Below, in pieces: positions 50,369 to 62,489 of a stretch of 64,000 nt of DNA. Below the pieces are notes generated by a model, which saw only the letters and a list, made by a program, of their open reading frames with translations, was not told the DNA's origin and ran no database searches. Origin of the DNA: Gibbula magus (Eukaryota > Mollusca > Gastropoda > Trochida > Trochidae); contig OW388293.1 of assembly GCA_936450465.1 (NCBI GenBank), positions 54,029,201 through 54,093,200 on the forward strand, in the 5' to 3' direction. The stretch's first letter is position 1, and the number at the start of each line of letters is the position of its first letter. Position numbers and translations under genes: made by a program.

Positions 50369-53300
50369 ACTTAGTAAAATGTCCATGTTTTTTTACCAAT
50401 TTGGTCACGCGAACCTCTTTAACGGCGAATCTGGAGTCCAACTTAAGGAAGGTAGCGGGAATTCGAATCGACCATTCGGTAGATCACATTGTAATATACA
50501 TCTCAGCCAAGTTTGGTTCTGAAATATGCATTTTGAAGAAAGTTATCACGCTTGCTGTCAAGTAGTGTGTTTCTCGCACTTAGAATACTTTCCATGTTTT
50601 TTGGCCAATTTGGTCACGCGAACCTCTTTAACGGCGAATCTGGAGTCCAACTTAAGGAAGGTAGCGAGAATTCGAAATGACCATTCGATAGATCACATTG
50701 TAATATACATCTCAGCCAAGTTTGGTTCTGAAATATGCATTTTGAAGAAAGTTATCACGCTTGCTGTCAAGTATCGTGTTTCTCGCACTTAGAATACTTT
50801 CCATGTTTTTTGGCCAATTTGGTCACGCGAACCTCTTTAACGGCGAATCTGGAGTCCAACTTAAGGAAGGTAGCGGGAATTCGAAATGACCATTCGATAG
50901 ATCACATTGTAATATACATCTCAGCCAAGTTTGGTTCTGAAATATGCATTTTGAAGAAAGTTATCACGCTTGCTGTCAAGTAGTGTGTTTCTCGCACTTA
51001 CAATAATTTCCATGTTTTTTGGCCAATTTGGTCACGCGAACCTCTTTAACGGTGAATCTGGAGTCCAACTTAAGGAAGGTAGCGAGAATACGAAATGACC
51101 ATTCGATAGATCACATTGTAATATACATCTCAGCCAAGTTTGGTTCTGAAATATGCATTTTGAAGAAAGTTATCACGCTTGCTGTCAAGTAGTGTGGTTC
51201 TCGCACTTAGTAAAATGTCCATGTTTTTTTACCAATTTGGTCACGCGAACCTCTTTAACGGCGAATCTGGAGTCCAACTTAAGGAAGGTAGCGAGAATTC
51301 GAAATGACCATTCGATAGATCACATTGTAATATACATCTCAGCCAAGTTTGGTTCTGAAATATGCATTTTGAAGAAAGTTATCACGCTTCCTGTCAAGTA
51401 CTGTGTTTCTCGCACTTACAATAATTTCCATGTTTTTTTGCCAATTTGGTCACGCGAACCTCTTTAACGGCGAATCTGGAGTCCAACTTAAGGAAGCTAG
51501 CGGGAATTCGAAATGACCATTCGATAGATCACATTGTAATATACATCTCAGCCAAGTTTGGTTCTGAAATATGCATTTTGAAGAAAGTTATCACGCTTGC
51601 TGTCAAGTAGTGTGGTTCTCGCACTTAGTAAAATGTCCATGTTTTTTTACCAATTTGGTCACGCGAACCTCTTTAACGGCGAATCTGGAGTCCAATTTAA
51701 GGAAGGTAGCGAGAATTCGAAATGACCATTCGAAAGATCACATTGTAATTGACATCTCAGCCAAGCTGGGTTCTGAAATATGCATTTTGAAGAAAGTTAT
51801 CACGCTTGCTGTCAAGTAGTGTGTTTCTCGCACTTACAATAATTTCCATGTTTTTTGGCCAATTTGGTCACGCGAACCTCTTTAACGGCGAATCTGGAGT
51901 CCAACTTAAGAAAGGAAGCGGGAATTCGAAATGACCATTCGATAGATCACATTGTAATATACATCTCAGCCAAGTTTGGTTCTGAAATATGCATTTTGAA
52001 CAAAGTTATCACGCTTGCTGTCAAGTAGTGTGTTTCTCGCACTTAGAATAATTTCCATGTTTTTTGGCCAATTTGGTCATGCGAACCTCTTTAACGGCGA
52101 ATCTGGAGTCCAACTTAAGGAAGGTAGCGGGAATTCGAAATGACCATTCGATAGATCACATTGTAATATACATCTCAGCCAAGTTTGGTTCTGAAATATG
52201 CATTTTGAAGAAAGTTATCACGCTTGCTGTCAAGTAGTGTGTTTCTCGCACTTAAAATAATTTCCATGTTTTTTGGCCAATTTGGTCATGCGAACCTCTT
52301 TAACGGCGAATCTGGAGTCCAACTTAAGGAAGGTAGCGGGAATTCGTAATGACCATTCGATAGATCACATTGTAATATACATCTCAGCCAAGTTTGGTTC
52401 TGAAATATGCATTTTGAAGAAAGTTATCACGCTTGCTGTCAAGTAGTGTGGTTCTCGCACTTAGTAAAATGTCCATGTTTTGTGGCCAATTTGGTCACGC
52501 GAACCTCTTTAACGGCGAATCTGGAGTCCAACTTAAGGAAGGTAGCGGGAATTCGAAATGAACATTCGATAGATCACATTGTAATATACATCTCAGCCAA
52601 GTTTGGTTCTGAAATATGCATTTTGAAGAAAGTTATCACGCTTGCTGTCAAGTACTGTGTTTCTCGCACTTAGTAAAATGTCCATGTTTTTTGGCCAATT
52701 TGGTCACGCGAACCTCTTTAACGGCGAATCTGGAGTCCAACTTAAGGAAGGTAGCGGGAATTCGAAATGACCATTCGATAGATCACATTGTAATATACAT
52801 CTCAGCCAAGTTTGGTTCTGAAATATGCATTTTGAAGAAAGTTATCACGCTTGCTGTCAAGTAGTGTGGTTCTCGCACTTAGTAAAATGTCCATGTTTTT
52901 TTACCAATTTGGTCACGCGAACCTCTTTAACGGCGAATCTGGAGTCCAACTTAAGGAAGGTAGCGGGAATTCGAATCGACCATTCGATAGATCACATTGT
53001 AATATACATCTCAGCCAAGTTTGGTTCTGAAATATGCATTTTGAAGAAAGTTATCACGCTTGCTGTCAAGTAGTGTGTTTCTCGCACTTAGAATACTTTC
53101 CATGTTTTTTGGCCAATTTGGTCACGCGAACCTCTTTAACGGCGAATCTGGAGTCCAACTTAAGGAAGGTAGCGAGAATTCGAAATGACCATTCGATAGA
53201 TCACATTGTAATATACATCTCAGCCAAGTTTGGTTCTGAAATATGCATTTTGAAGAAAGTTATCACGCTTGCTGTCAAGTACTGTGTTTCTCGCACTTAG

Positions 53301-56300
53301 TAAAATGTCCATGTTTTTTGGCCAATTTGGTCACGCGAACCTCTTTAACGGCGAATCTGGAGTCCAACTTAAGGAAGGTAGCGGGAATTCGAAATGACCA
53401 TTCGATAGATCACATTGTAATATACATCTCAGCCAAGTTTGGTTCTGAAATATGCATTTTGAAGAAAGTTATCACGCTTGCTGTCAAGTAGTATGTTTCT
53501 CGCACTTACAATAATTTCCATGTTTTTTGGCCAATTTGGTCACGCGAACCTCTTTAACGGCGAATCTGGAGTCCAACTTAAGGAAGGTAGCGAGAATTCG
53601 AAATGACCATTCGATAGATCACATTGTAATATACATCTCAGCCAAGTTTGGTTCTGAAATATGCATTTTGAAGAAAGTTATCACGCTTGCTGTCAAGTAG
53701 TGTGTTTCTCGCACTTACAATAATTTCCATGTTTTTTTGCCAATTTGGTCACGCGAACCTCTTTAACGGCGAATCTGGAGTCCAACTTAAGGAAGGTAGC
53801 GGGAATTCGAAATGACCATTCGATAGATCACATTGTAATATACATCTCAGCCAAGTTTGGTTCTGAAATATGCATTTTGAAGAAAGTTATCACGCTTGCT
53901 GTCAAGTAGTGTGTTTCTCGCACTTACAATAATTTCCATGTTTTTTGGCCAATTTGGTCACGCGAACCTCTTTAACGGCGAATCTGGAGTCCAACTTAAG
54001 GAAGCTAGCGGGAATTCGAAATGACCATTCGATAGATCACATTGTAATATACATCTCAGCCAAGTTTGGTTCTGAAATATGCATTTTGAAGAAAGTTATC
54101 ACGCTTGCTGTCAAGTAGTGTGGTTCTCGCACTTAGTAAAATGTCCATGTTTTTTTACCAATTTGGTCACGCGAACCTCTTTAACGGCGAATCTGGAGTC
54201 CAATTTAAGGAAGGTAGCGAGAATTCGAAATGACCATTCGAAAGATCACATTGTAATTGACATCTCAGCCAAGCTGGGTTCTGAAATATGCATTTTGAAG
54301 AAAGTTATCACGCTTGCTGTCAAGTAGTGTGTTTCTCGCACTTACAATAATTTCCATGTTTTTTGGCCAATTTGGTCACGCGAACCTCTTTAACGGCGAA
54401 TCTGGAGTCCAACTTAAGAAAGGAAGCGGGAATTCGAAATGACCATTCGATAGATCACATTGTAATATACATCTCAGCCAAGTTTGGTTCTGAAATATGC
54501 ATTTTGAACAAAGTTATCACGCTTGCTGTCAAGTAGTGTGTTTCTCGCACTTAGAATAATTTCCATGTTTTTTGGCCAATTTGGTCATGCGAACCTCTTT
54601 AACGGCGAATCTGGAGTCCAACTTAAGGAAGGTAGCGGGAATTCGAAATGACCATTCGATAGATCACATTGTAATATACATCTCAGCCAAGTTTGGTTCT
54701 GAAATATGCATTTTGAAGAAAGTTATCACGCTTGCTGTCAAGTAGTGTGTTTCTCGCACTTACAATAATTTCCATGTTTTTTTGCCAATTTGGTCACGCG
54801 AACCTCTTTAACGGCGAATCTGGAGTCCAACTTAAGAAAGGAAGCGGGAATTCGAAATGACCATTCAATAGATCACATTGTAATATACATCTCAGCCAAG
54901 TTTGGTTCTGAAATATGCATTTTGAAGAAAGTTATCACGCTTGCTGTCAAGTAGTGTGTTTCTCGCACTTAGAATAATTTCCATGTTTTTTGGCCAATTT
55001 GGTCATGCGAACCTCTTTAACGGCGAATCTGGAGTCCAACTTAAGGAAGGTAGCGGGAATTCGTAATGACCATTCGATAGATCACATTGTAATATACATC
55101 TCAGCCAAGTTTGGTTCTGAAATATGCATTTTGAAGAAAGTTATCACGCTTGCTGTCAAGTAGTGTGGTTCTCGCACTTAGTAAAATGTCCATGTTTTGT
55201 GGCCAATTTGGTCACGCGAACCTCTTTAACGGCGAATCTGGAGTCCAACTTAAGGAAGGTAGCGGGAATTCGAAATGAACATTCGATAGATCACATTGTA
55301 ATATACATCTCAGCCAAGTTTGGTTCTGAAATATGCATTTTGAAGAAAGTTATCACGCTTGCTGTCAAGTACTGTGTTTCTCGCACTTAGTAAAATGTCC
55401 ATGTTTTTTGGCCAATTTGGTCACGCGAACCTCTTTAACGGCGAATCTGGAGTCCAACTTAAGGAAGGTAGCGGGAATTCGAAATGACCATTCGATAGAT
55501 CACATTGTAATATACATCTCAGCCAAGTTTGGTTCTGAAATATGCATTTTGAAGAAAGTTATCACGCTTGCTGTCAAGTAGTGTGGTTCTCGCACTTAGT
55601 AAAATGTCCTTGTTTTTTTACCAATTTGGTCACGCGAACCTCTTTAACGGCGAATCTGGAGTCCAACTTAAGGAAGGTAGCGGGAATTCGAATCGACCAT
55701 TCGGTAGATCACATTGTAATATACATCTCAGCCAAGTTTGGTTCTGAAATATGCATTTTGAAGAAAGTTATCACGCTTGCTGTCAAGTAGTGTGTTTCTC
55801 GCACTTAGAATACTTTCCATGTTTTTTGGCCAATTTGGTCACGCGAACCTCTTTAACGGCGAATCTGGAGTCCAACTTATGGAAGGTAGCGAGAATTCGA
55901 AATGACCATTCGATAGATCACATTGTAATATACATCTCAGCCATGTTTGGTTCTGAAATATGCATTTTGAAGAAAGTTATCACGCTTGCTGTCAAGTACT
56001 GTGTTTCTCGCACTTAGTAAAATGTCCATGTTTTTTGGCCAATTTGGTCACGCGAACCTCTTTAACGGCGAATCTGGAGTCCAACTTAAGGAAGGTAGCG
56101 GGAATTCGAAATGACCATTCGATAGATCACATTGTAATATACATCTCAGCCAAGTTTGGTTCTGAAATATGCATTTTGAAGAAAGTTATCACGCTTGCTG
56201 TCAAGTAGTATGTTTCTCGCACTTACAATAATTTCCATGTTTTTTGGCCAATTTGGTCACGCGAACCTCTTTAACGGCGAATCTGGAGTCCAACTTAAGG

Positions 56301-56560
56301 AAGGTAGCGAGAATTCGAAATGACCATTCGATAGATCACATTGTAATATACATCTCAGCCAAGTTTGGTTCTGAAATATGCATTTTGAAGAAAGTTATCA
56401 CGCTTGCTGTCAAGTAGTGTGTTTCTCGCACTTACAATAATTTCCATGTTTTTTTGCCAATTTGGTCACGCGAACCTCTTTAACGGCGAATCTGGAGTCC
56501 AACTTAAGGAAGGTAGCGGGAATTCGAAATGACCATTCGATAGATCACATTGGAATTTAC
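50369..56560. repeat. 12/13-monomer higher-order repeat, about 2.4 copies
   Basis: Each copy starts with a TTTTTTTACC monomer with AATCGACC, at 50369, 52877 and 55594, giving periods of 2508 and 2717 bp. Shared markers are AATACTTTCC after the first monomer, the unit with CGAAAGATC, TAATTGACATC and CAAGCTGGG (near 51733-51771 and 54241-54279), and GAATTCGTAATG near 52344 and 55061. The second copy has one extra monomer, 54758-54966, with TTTTTTTGCC, AAGAAAGGAAGC and CATTCAATAG. Monomers 3-5 of the first copy differ from those of the second. The third copy ends near 56560, where the expected TTGTAATATAC is replaced by TTGGAATTTAC. Confidence 0.88.
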
Positions 56561-57056
56561 TTCTCAGCCAAGTTTGGTTCTGAAATATGCATTTTGAAGA
56601 AAGTTATCACGCTTGCTGTCAAGTAGTGTGGTTCTCGCACTTAGTAAAATGTCCATGTTTTGTGGCCAATTTGGTCACGCGAACCTCTTTAACGGCGAAT
56701 CTGGAGTCCAACTTAAGGAAGGTAGCGGGAATTCGAAATGAACATTCAATAGATCACATTGTAATATACATCTCAGCCAAGTTTGGTTCTGAAATATGCA
56801 TTTTGAAGAAAGTTATCACGCTTGCTGTCAAGTACTGTGTTTCTCGCACTTAGAATAATTTCCATGTTTTTTGGCCAATTTGGTCACGCGAACCTCTATA
56901 ACGGCGAATATGGAGTCCAACTTAAGGAAGGTATCGGGAATTCGAAATGACCATTCGATAGATCACATTGTAATATACATCTCAGCCAAGTTTGGTTCTG
57001 AAATATGCATTTTGAAGAAAGTTATCACGCTTGCTGTCAAGTACTGTGTTTCTCGC
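56430..57056. repeat. Segment shared with 35321-35947, 101 monomers away
   Basis: Three successive monomers have the same order as at 35321: GGAATTTACTTC, then TTTTGTGG with AACATTCAATAG, then CTATAAC/AATATGG/TATCGGGAATTCG. The TATCGGGAATTCG combination (rather than TATCGGGAAATCG) is rare, found at about 35823, 56932 and 59429. The distance is exactly 101 x 209 bp. Downstream the two differ at once (ACTTACAAT here, ACTTAGAAT there). Confidence 0.78.
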
Positions 57057-57683
57057 ACTTACAATAATTTCCATGTTTTTTGGCCAATTTGGTCACGCGA
57101 ACCTCTTTAACGGCGAATCTGGAGTCCAACTTAAGGAAGGTAGCGAGAATACGAAATGACCATTCGATAGATCACATTGTAATATACATCTCAGCCAAGT
57201 TTGGTTCTGAAATATGCATTTTGAAGAAAGTTATCACGCTTGCTGTCAAGTAGTGTGTTTCTCGCACTTACAATAATTTCCATGTTTTTTGGCCAATTTG
57301 GTCACGCGAACCTCTTTAACGGCGAATCTGGAGTCCAACTTAAGAAAGGAAGCGGGAATTCGAAATGACCATTCGATAGATCACATTGTAATATACATCT
57401 CAGCCAAGTTTGGTTCTGAAATATGCATTTTGAACAAAGTTATCACGCTTGCTGTCAAGTAGTGTGTTTCTCGCACTTAGAATAATTTCCATGTTTTTTG
57501 GCCAATTTGGTCATGCGAACCTCTTTAACGGCGAATCTGGAGTCCAACTTAAGGAAGGTAGCGGGAATTCGAAATGACCATTCGATAGATCACATTGGAA
57601 TTTACTTCTCAGCCAAGTTTGGTTCTGAAATATGCATTTTGAAGAAAGTTATCACGCTTGCTGTCAAGTAGTGTGGTTCTCGC

Positions 57684-60600
57684 ACTTAGTAAAATGTCCA
57701 TGTTTTGTGGCCAATTTGGTCACGCGAACCTCTTTAACGGCGAATCTGGAGTCCAACTTAAGGAAGGTAGCGGGAATTCGAAATGAACATTCGATAGATC
57801 ACATTGCAATATACATCTCAGCCAAGTTTGGTTCTGAAATATGCATTTTGAAGAAAGTTATCACGCTTGCTGTCTAGTACTGTGTTTCTCGCACTTAGAA
57901 TAATTTCCATGTTTTTTGGCCAATTTGGTCACGCGAACCTCTTTAACGGCGAATCTGGAGTCCAACTTAAGGAAGGTAGCGAGAATACGAAATGACCATT
58001 CGATAGATCACATTGTAATATACATCTCAGCCAAGTTTGGTTCTGAAATATGCATTTTGAAGAAAGTTATCACGCTTGCTGTCAAGTAGTGTGTTTCTCG
58101 CACTTACAATAATTTCCATGTTTTTTGGCCAATTTGGTCACGCGAACCTCTTTAACGGCGAATCTGGAGTCCAACTTAAGAAAGGAAGCGGGAATTCGAA
58201 ATGACCATTCGATAGATCACATTGTAATATACATCTCAGCCAAGTTTGGTTCTGAAATATGCATTTTGAACAAAGTTATCACGCTTGCTGTCAAGTAGTG
58301 TGTTTCTCGCATTAGAATAATTTCCATGTTTTTTGGCCAATTTGGTCATGCGAACCTCTTTAACGGCGAATCTGGAGTCCAACTTAAGGAAGGTAGCGGG
58401 AATTCGAAATGACCATTGGATAGATCACATTGTAATATACATCTCAGCCAAGTTTGGTTCTGAAATATGCATTTTGAAGAAAGTTATCACGCTTACTGTC
58501 AAGTAGTGTGGTTCTCGCACTTAGAATAATTTCCATGTTTTTTGGCCAATTTGGTCACGCGAACCTCTTTAACGGCGAATCTGGAGTCCAACTTAAGGAA
58601 GGTAGCGAGAATTCGAAATGACCATTCGATAGATCACATTGTAATATACATCTCAGCCAAGTTTGGTTCTGAAATATGCATTTTGAAGAAAGTTATCACG
58701 CTTGCTGTCAAGTACTGAGTTTCTCGCACTTACAATAATTTCCATGTTTTTTGGCCAATTTGGTCACGCGAACCTCTTTAACGGCGAATCTGGAGTCCAA
58801 CTTAAGGAAGGTAGCGAGAATACGAAATGACCATTCGATAGATCACATTGTAATATACATCTCAGCCAAGTTTGGTTCTGAAATATGCATTTTGAAGAAA
58901 GTTATCACGCTTGCTGTCAAGTAGTGTGTTTCTCGCACTTACAATAATTTCCATGTTTTTTGGCCAATTTGGTCACGCGAACCTCTTTAACGGCGAATCT
59001 GGAGTCCAACTTAAGGAAGGTAGCAAGAATACGAAATGACCATTCGATAGATCACATTGTAATATACATCTCAGCCAAGTTTGGTTCTGAAATATGCATT
59101 TTGAAGAAAGTTATCACGCTTGCTGTCAAGTAGTGTGTTTCTCGCACTTACAATAATTTCCATGTTTTTTGGCCAATTTGGTCACGCGAACCTCTTTAAC
59201 GGCGAATCTGGAGTCCAACTTAAGAAAGGAAGCGGGAATTCGAAATGACCATTCGATAGATCACATTGTAATATACATCTCAGCCAAGTTTGGTTCTGAA
59301 ATATGCATTTTGAACAAAGTTATCACGCTTGCTGTCAAGTAGTGTGGTTCTCGCACTTAGAATAATTTCCATGTTTTTTGGCCAATTTGGTCACGCGAAC
59401 CTCTATAACGGCGAATATGGAGTCCAACTTAAGGAAGGTATCGGGAATTCGAAATGACCATTCGATAGATCACATTGTAATATACATCTCAGCCAAGTTT
59501 GGTTCTGAAATATGCATTTTGAAGAAAGTTATCACGCTTGCTGTCAAGTACTGTGTTTCTCGCACTTACAATAATTTCCATGTTTTTTGGCCAATTTGGT
59601 CACGCGAACCTCTTTAACGGCGAATCTGGAGTCCAACTTAAGGAAGGTAGCGAGAATACGAAATGACCATTCGATAGATCACATTGTAATATACATCTCA
59701 GCCAAGTTTGGTTCTGAAATATGCATTTTGAAGAAAGTTATCACGCTTGCTGTCAAGTAGTGTGTTTCTCGCACTTACAATAATTTCCATGTTTTTTGGC
59801 CAATTTGGTCACGCGAACCTCTTTAACGGCGAATCTGGAGTCCAACTTAAGAAAGGAAGCGGGAATTCGAAATGACCATTCGATAGATCACATTGTAATA
59901 TACATCTCAGCCAAGTTTGGTTCTGAAATATGCATTTTGAAGAAAGTTATCACGCTTGCTGTCAAGTAGTGTGGTTCTCGCACTTAGTAAAATGTCCATG
60001 TTTTGTGGCCAATTTGGTCACGCGAACCTCTTTAACGGCGAATCTGGAGTCCAACTTAAGGAAGGTAGCGGGAATTCGAAATGAACATTCGATAGATCAC
60101 ATTGCAATATACATCTCAGCCAAGTTTGGTTCTGAAATATGCATTTTGAAAAAAGTTATCACGCTTGCTGTCAAGTACTGTGTTTCTCGCACTTAGAATA
60201 ATTTCCATGTTTTTTGGCCAATTTGGTCACGCGAACCTCTTTAACGGCGAATCTGGAGTCCAACTTGAGGAAGGTAGCGAGAATACGAAATGACCATTCG
60301 ATAGATCACATTGTAATATACATCTCAGCCAAGTTTGGTTCTGAAATATGCATTTTGAAGAAAGTTATCACGCTTGCTGTCAAGTAGTGTGTTTCTCGCA
60401 CTTAGAATAATTTCCATGTTTTTTGGCCAATTTGGTCACGCGAACCTCTTTAACGGCGAATCTGGAGTCCAACTTAAGGAAGGTAGCGGGAATTCGAAAT
60501 GACCATTCGATAGATCACATTGTAATATACATCTCAGCCAAGTTTGGTTCTGAAATATGCATTTTGAACAAAGTTATCACGCTTGCTGTCAAGTAGTGTG

Positions 60601-61235
60601 TTTCTCGCACTTAGAATAATTTCCATGTTTTTTGGCCAATTTGGTCATGCGAACCTCTTTAACGGCGAATCTGGAGTCCAACTTAAGGAAGGTAGCGGGA
60701 ATTCGAAATGACCATTGGATAGATCACATTGTAATATACATCTCAGCCAAGTTTGGTTCTGAAATATGCATTTTGAAGAAAGTTATCACGCTTACTGTCA
60801 AGTAGTGTGGTTCTCGCACTTAGAATAATTTCCATGTTTTTTGGCCAATTTGGTCACGCGAACCTCTTTAACGGCGAATCTGGAGTCCAACTTAAGGAAG
60901 GTAGCGAGAATTCGAAATGACCATTCGATAGATCACATTGTAATATACATCTCAGCCAAGTTTGGTTCTGAAATATGCATTTTGAAGAAAGTTATCACGC
61001 TTGCTGTCAAGTACTGTGTTTCTCGCACTTACAATAATTTCCATGTTTTTTGGCCAATTTGGTCACGCGAACCTCTTTAACGGCGAATCTGGAGTCCAAC
61101 TTAAGGAAGGTAGCGAGAATACGAAATGACCATTCGATAGATCACATTGTAATATACATCTCAGCCAAGTTTGGTTCTGAAATATGCATTTTGAAGAAAG
61201 TTATCACGCTTGCTGTCAAGTAGTGTGTTTCTCGC
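57684..61235. repeat. Higher-order repeat with 11-monomer spacing
   Basis: Six monomers, 57684-58936, recur at 59982-61235. The order is: TTTTGTGG with AACATT and TTGCAATATAC; GCGAGAATACG; a GAACAAAG unit; CATGCG with CCATTGGATAG and CTTACTGTC; GCGAGAATTCG with TAC; GCGAGAATACG. The offset is 2298 bp before the deletion at about 58312 and 2299 after it. The CCATTGGATAG marker sits at 58416 and 60715. The first copy then carries five further monomers absent from the second. The TTGCAATATAC monomer links this block to 47234-49741. Confidence 0.83.
58310..58313. repeat. Only 1-bp deletion in the array (208-bp monomer)
   Basis: The sequence reads CTCGCATTAGAAT where every other unit reads CTCGCACTTAGAAT or a substitution variant. 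One C, monomer position 2, is missing. All later units are in phase 208 + 209k instead of 209 + 209k. It is not present in the related copy at about 60610, so it arose after that duplication or was not copied by it. Confidence 0.9.
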
Positions 61236-61653
61236 ACTTACAATAATTTCCATGTTTTTTGGCCAATTTGGTCACGCGAACCTCTTTAACGGCGAATCTG
61301 GAGTCCAACTTAAGAAAGGAAGCGGGAATTCGAAATGACCATTCGATAGATCACATTGTAATATACATCTCAGCCAAGTTTGGTTCTGAAATATGCATTT
61401 TGAACAAAGTTATCACGCTTGCTGTCAAGTAGTGTGTTTCTCGCACTTAGAATAATTTCCATGTTTTTTGGCCAATTTGGTCATGCGAACCTCTTTAACG
61501 GCGAATCTGGAGTCCAACTTAAGGAAGGTAGCGGGAATTCGAAATGAACATTCAATAGATCACATTGTAATATACATCTCAGCCAAGTTTGGTTCTGAAA
61601 TATGCATTTTGAAGAAAGTTATCACGCTTGCTGTCAAGTAGTGTGGTTCTCGC

Positions 61654-62489
61654 ACTTAGTAAAATGTCCATGTTTTGTGGCCAATTTGGTCACGCGAACC
61701 TCTTTAACGGCGAATCTGGAGTCCAACTTATGGAAGGTAGCGGGAATTCGAAATGAACATTCGATAGATCACATTGTAATATACATCTCAGCCAAGTTTG
61801 GTTCTGAAATATGCATTTTGAAGAAAGTTATCACGCTTGCTGTCAAGTACTGTTTTTCTCGCACTTAGAATAATTTCCATGTTTTTTGGCCAATTTGGTC
61901 ACGCGAACCTCTTTAACGGCGAATGTGGAGTCCAACTTAAGGAAGGTAGCGAGAATTCGAAATGACCATTCGATAGATCACATTGTAATATACATCTCAG
62001 CCAAGTTTGGTTCTGAAATATGCATTTTGAAGAAAGTTATCACGCTTGCTGTCAAGTAGTGTGTTTCTCGCACTTACAATAATTTCCATGTTTTTTTGCC
62101 AATTTGGTCACGCGAACCTCTTTAACGGCGAATCTGGAGTCCAACTTAAGGAAGGTAGCGAGAATTCGAAATGACCATTCGATAGATCACATTGTAATAT
62201 ACATCTCAGCCAAGTTTGGTTCTGAAATATGCATTTTGAAGAAAGTTATCACGCTTGCTGTCAAGTAGTGTGTTTCTCGCACTTACAATAATTTCCATGT
62301 TTTTTGGCCAATTTGGTCACGCGAACCTCTTTAACGGCGAATCTGGAGTCCAACTTAAGGAAGGTAGCGGGAATTCGAAATGACCATTCGATAGATCACA
62401 TTGGAATTTACTTCTCAGCCAAGTTTGGTTCTGAAATATGCATTTTGAAGAAAGTTATCACGCTTGCTGTCAAGTACTGTGTTTCTCGC
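61654..62489. repeat. Dispersed four-monomer module, copy 4
   Basis: It has the same monomer order as 32395-33230: TTTTGTGG, then GCGAG, then TTTTTTTGCC, then GGAATTTACTTC. Private changes are AACTTATGGAAGG near 61727, TACTGTTTTTC near 61850 and GAATGTGGAG near 61922. The TACTGTTTTTC variant recurs at about 63731, nine monomers on, so part of this region was copied locally as well. Confidence 0.75.
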
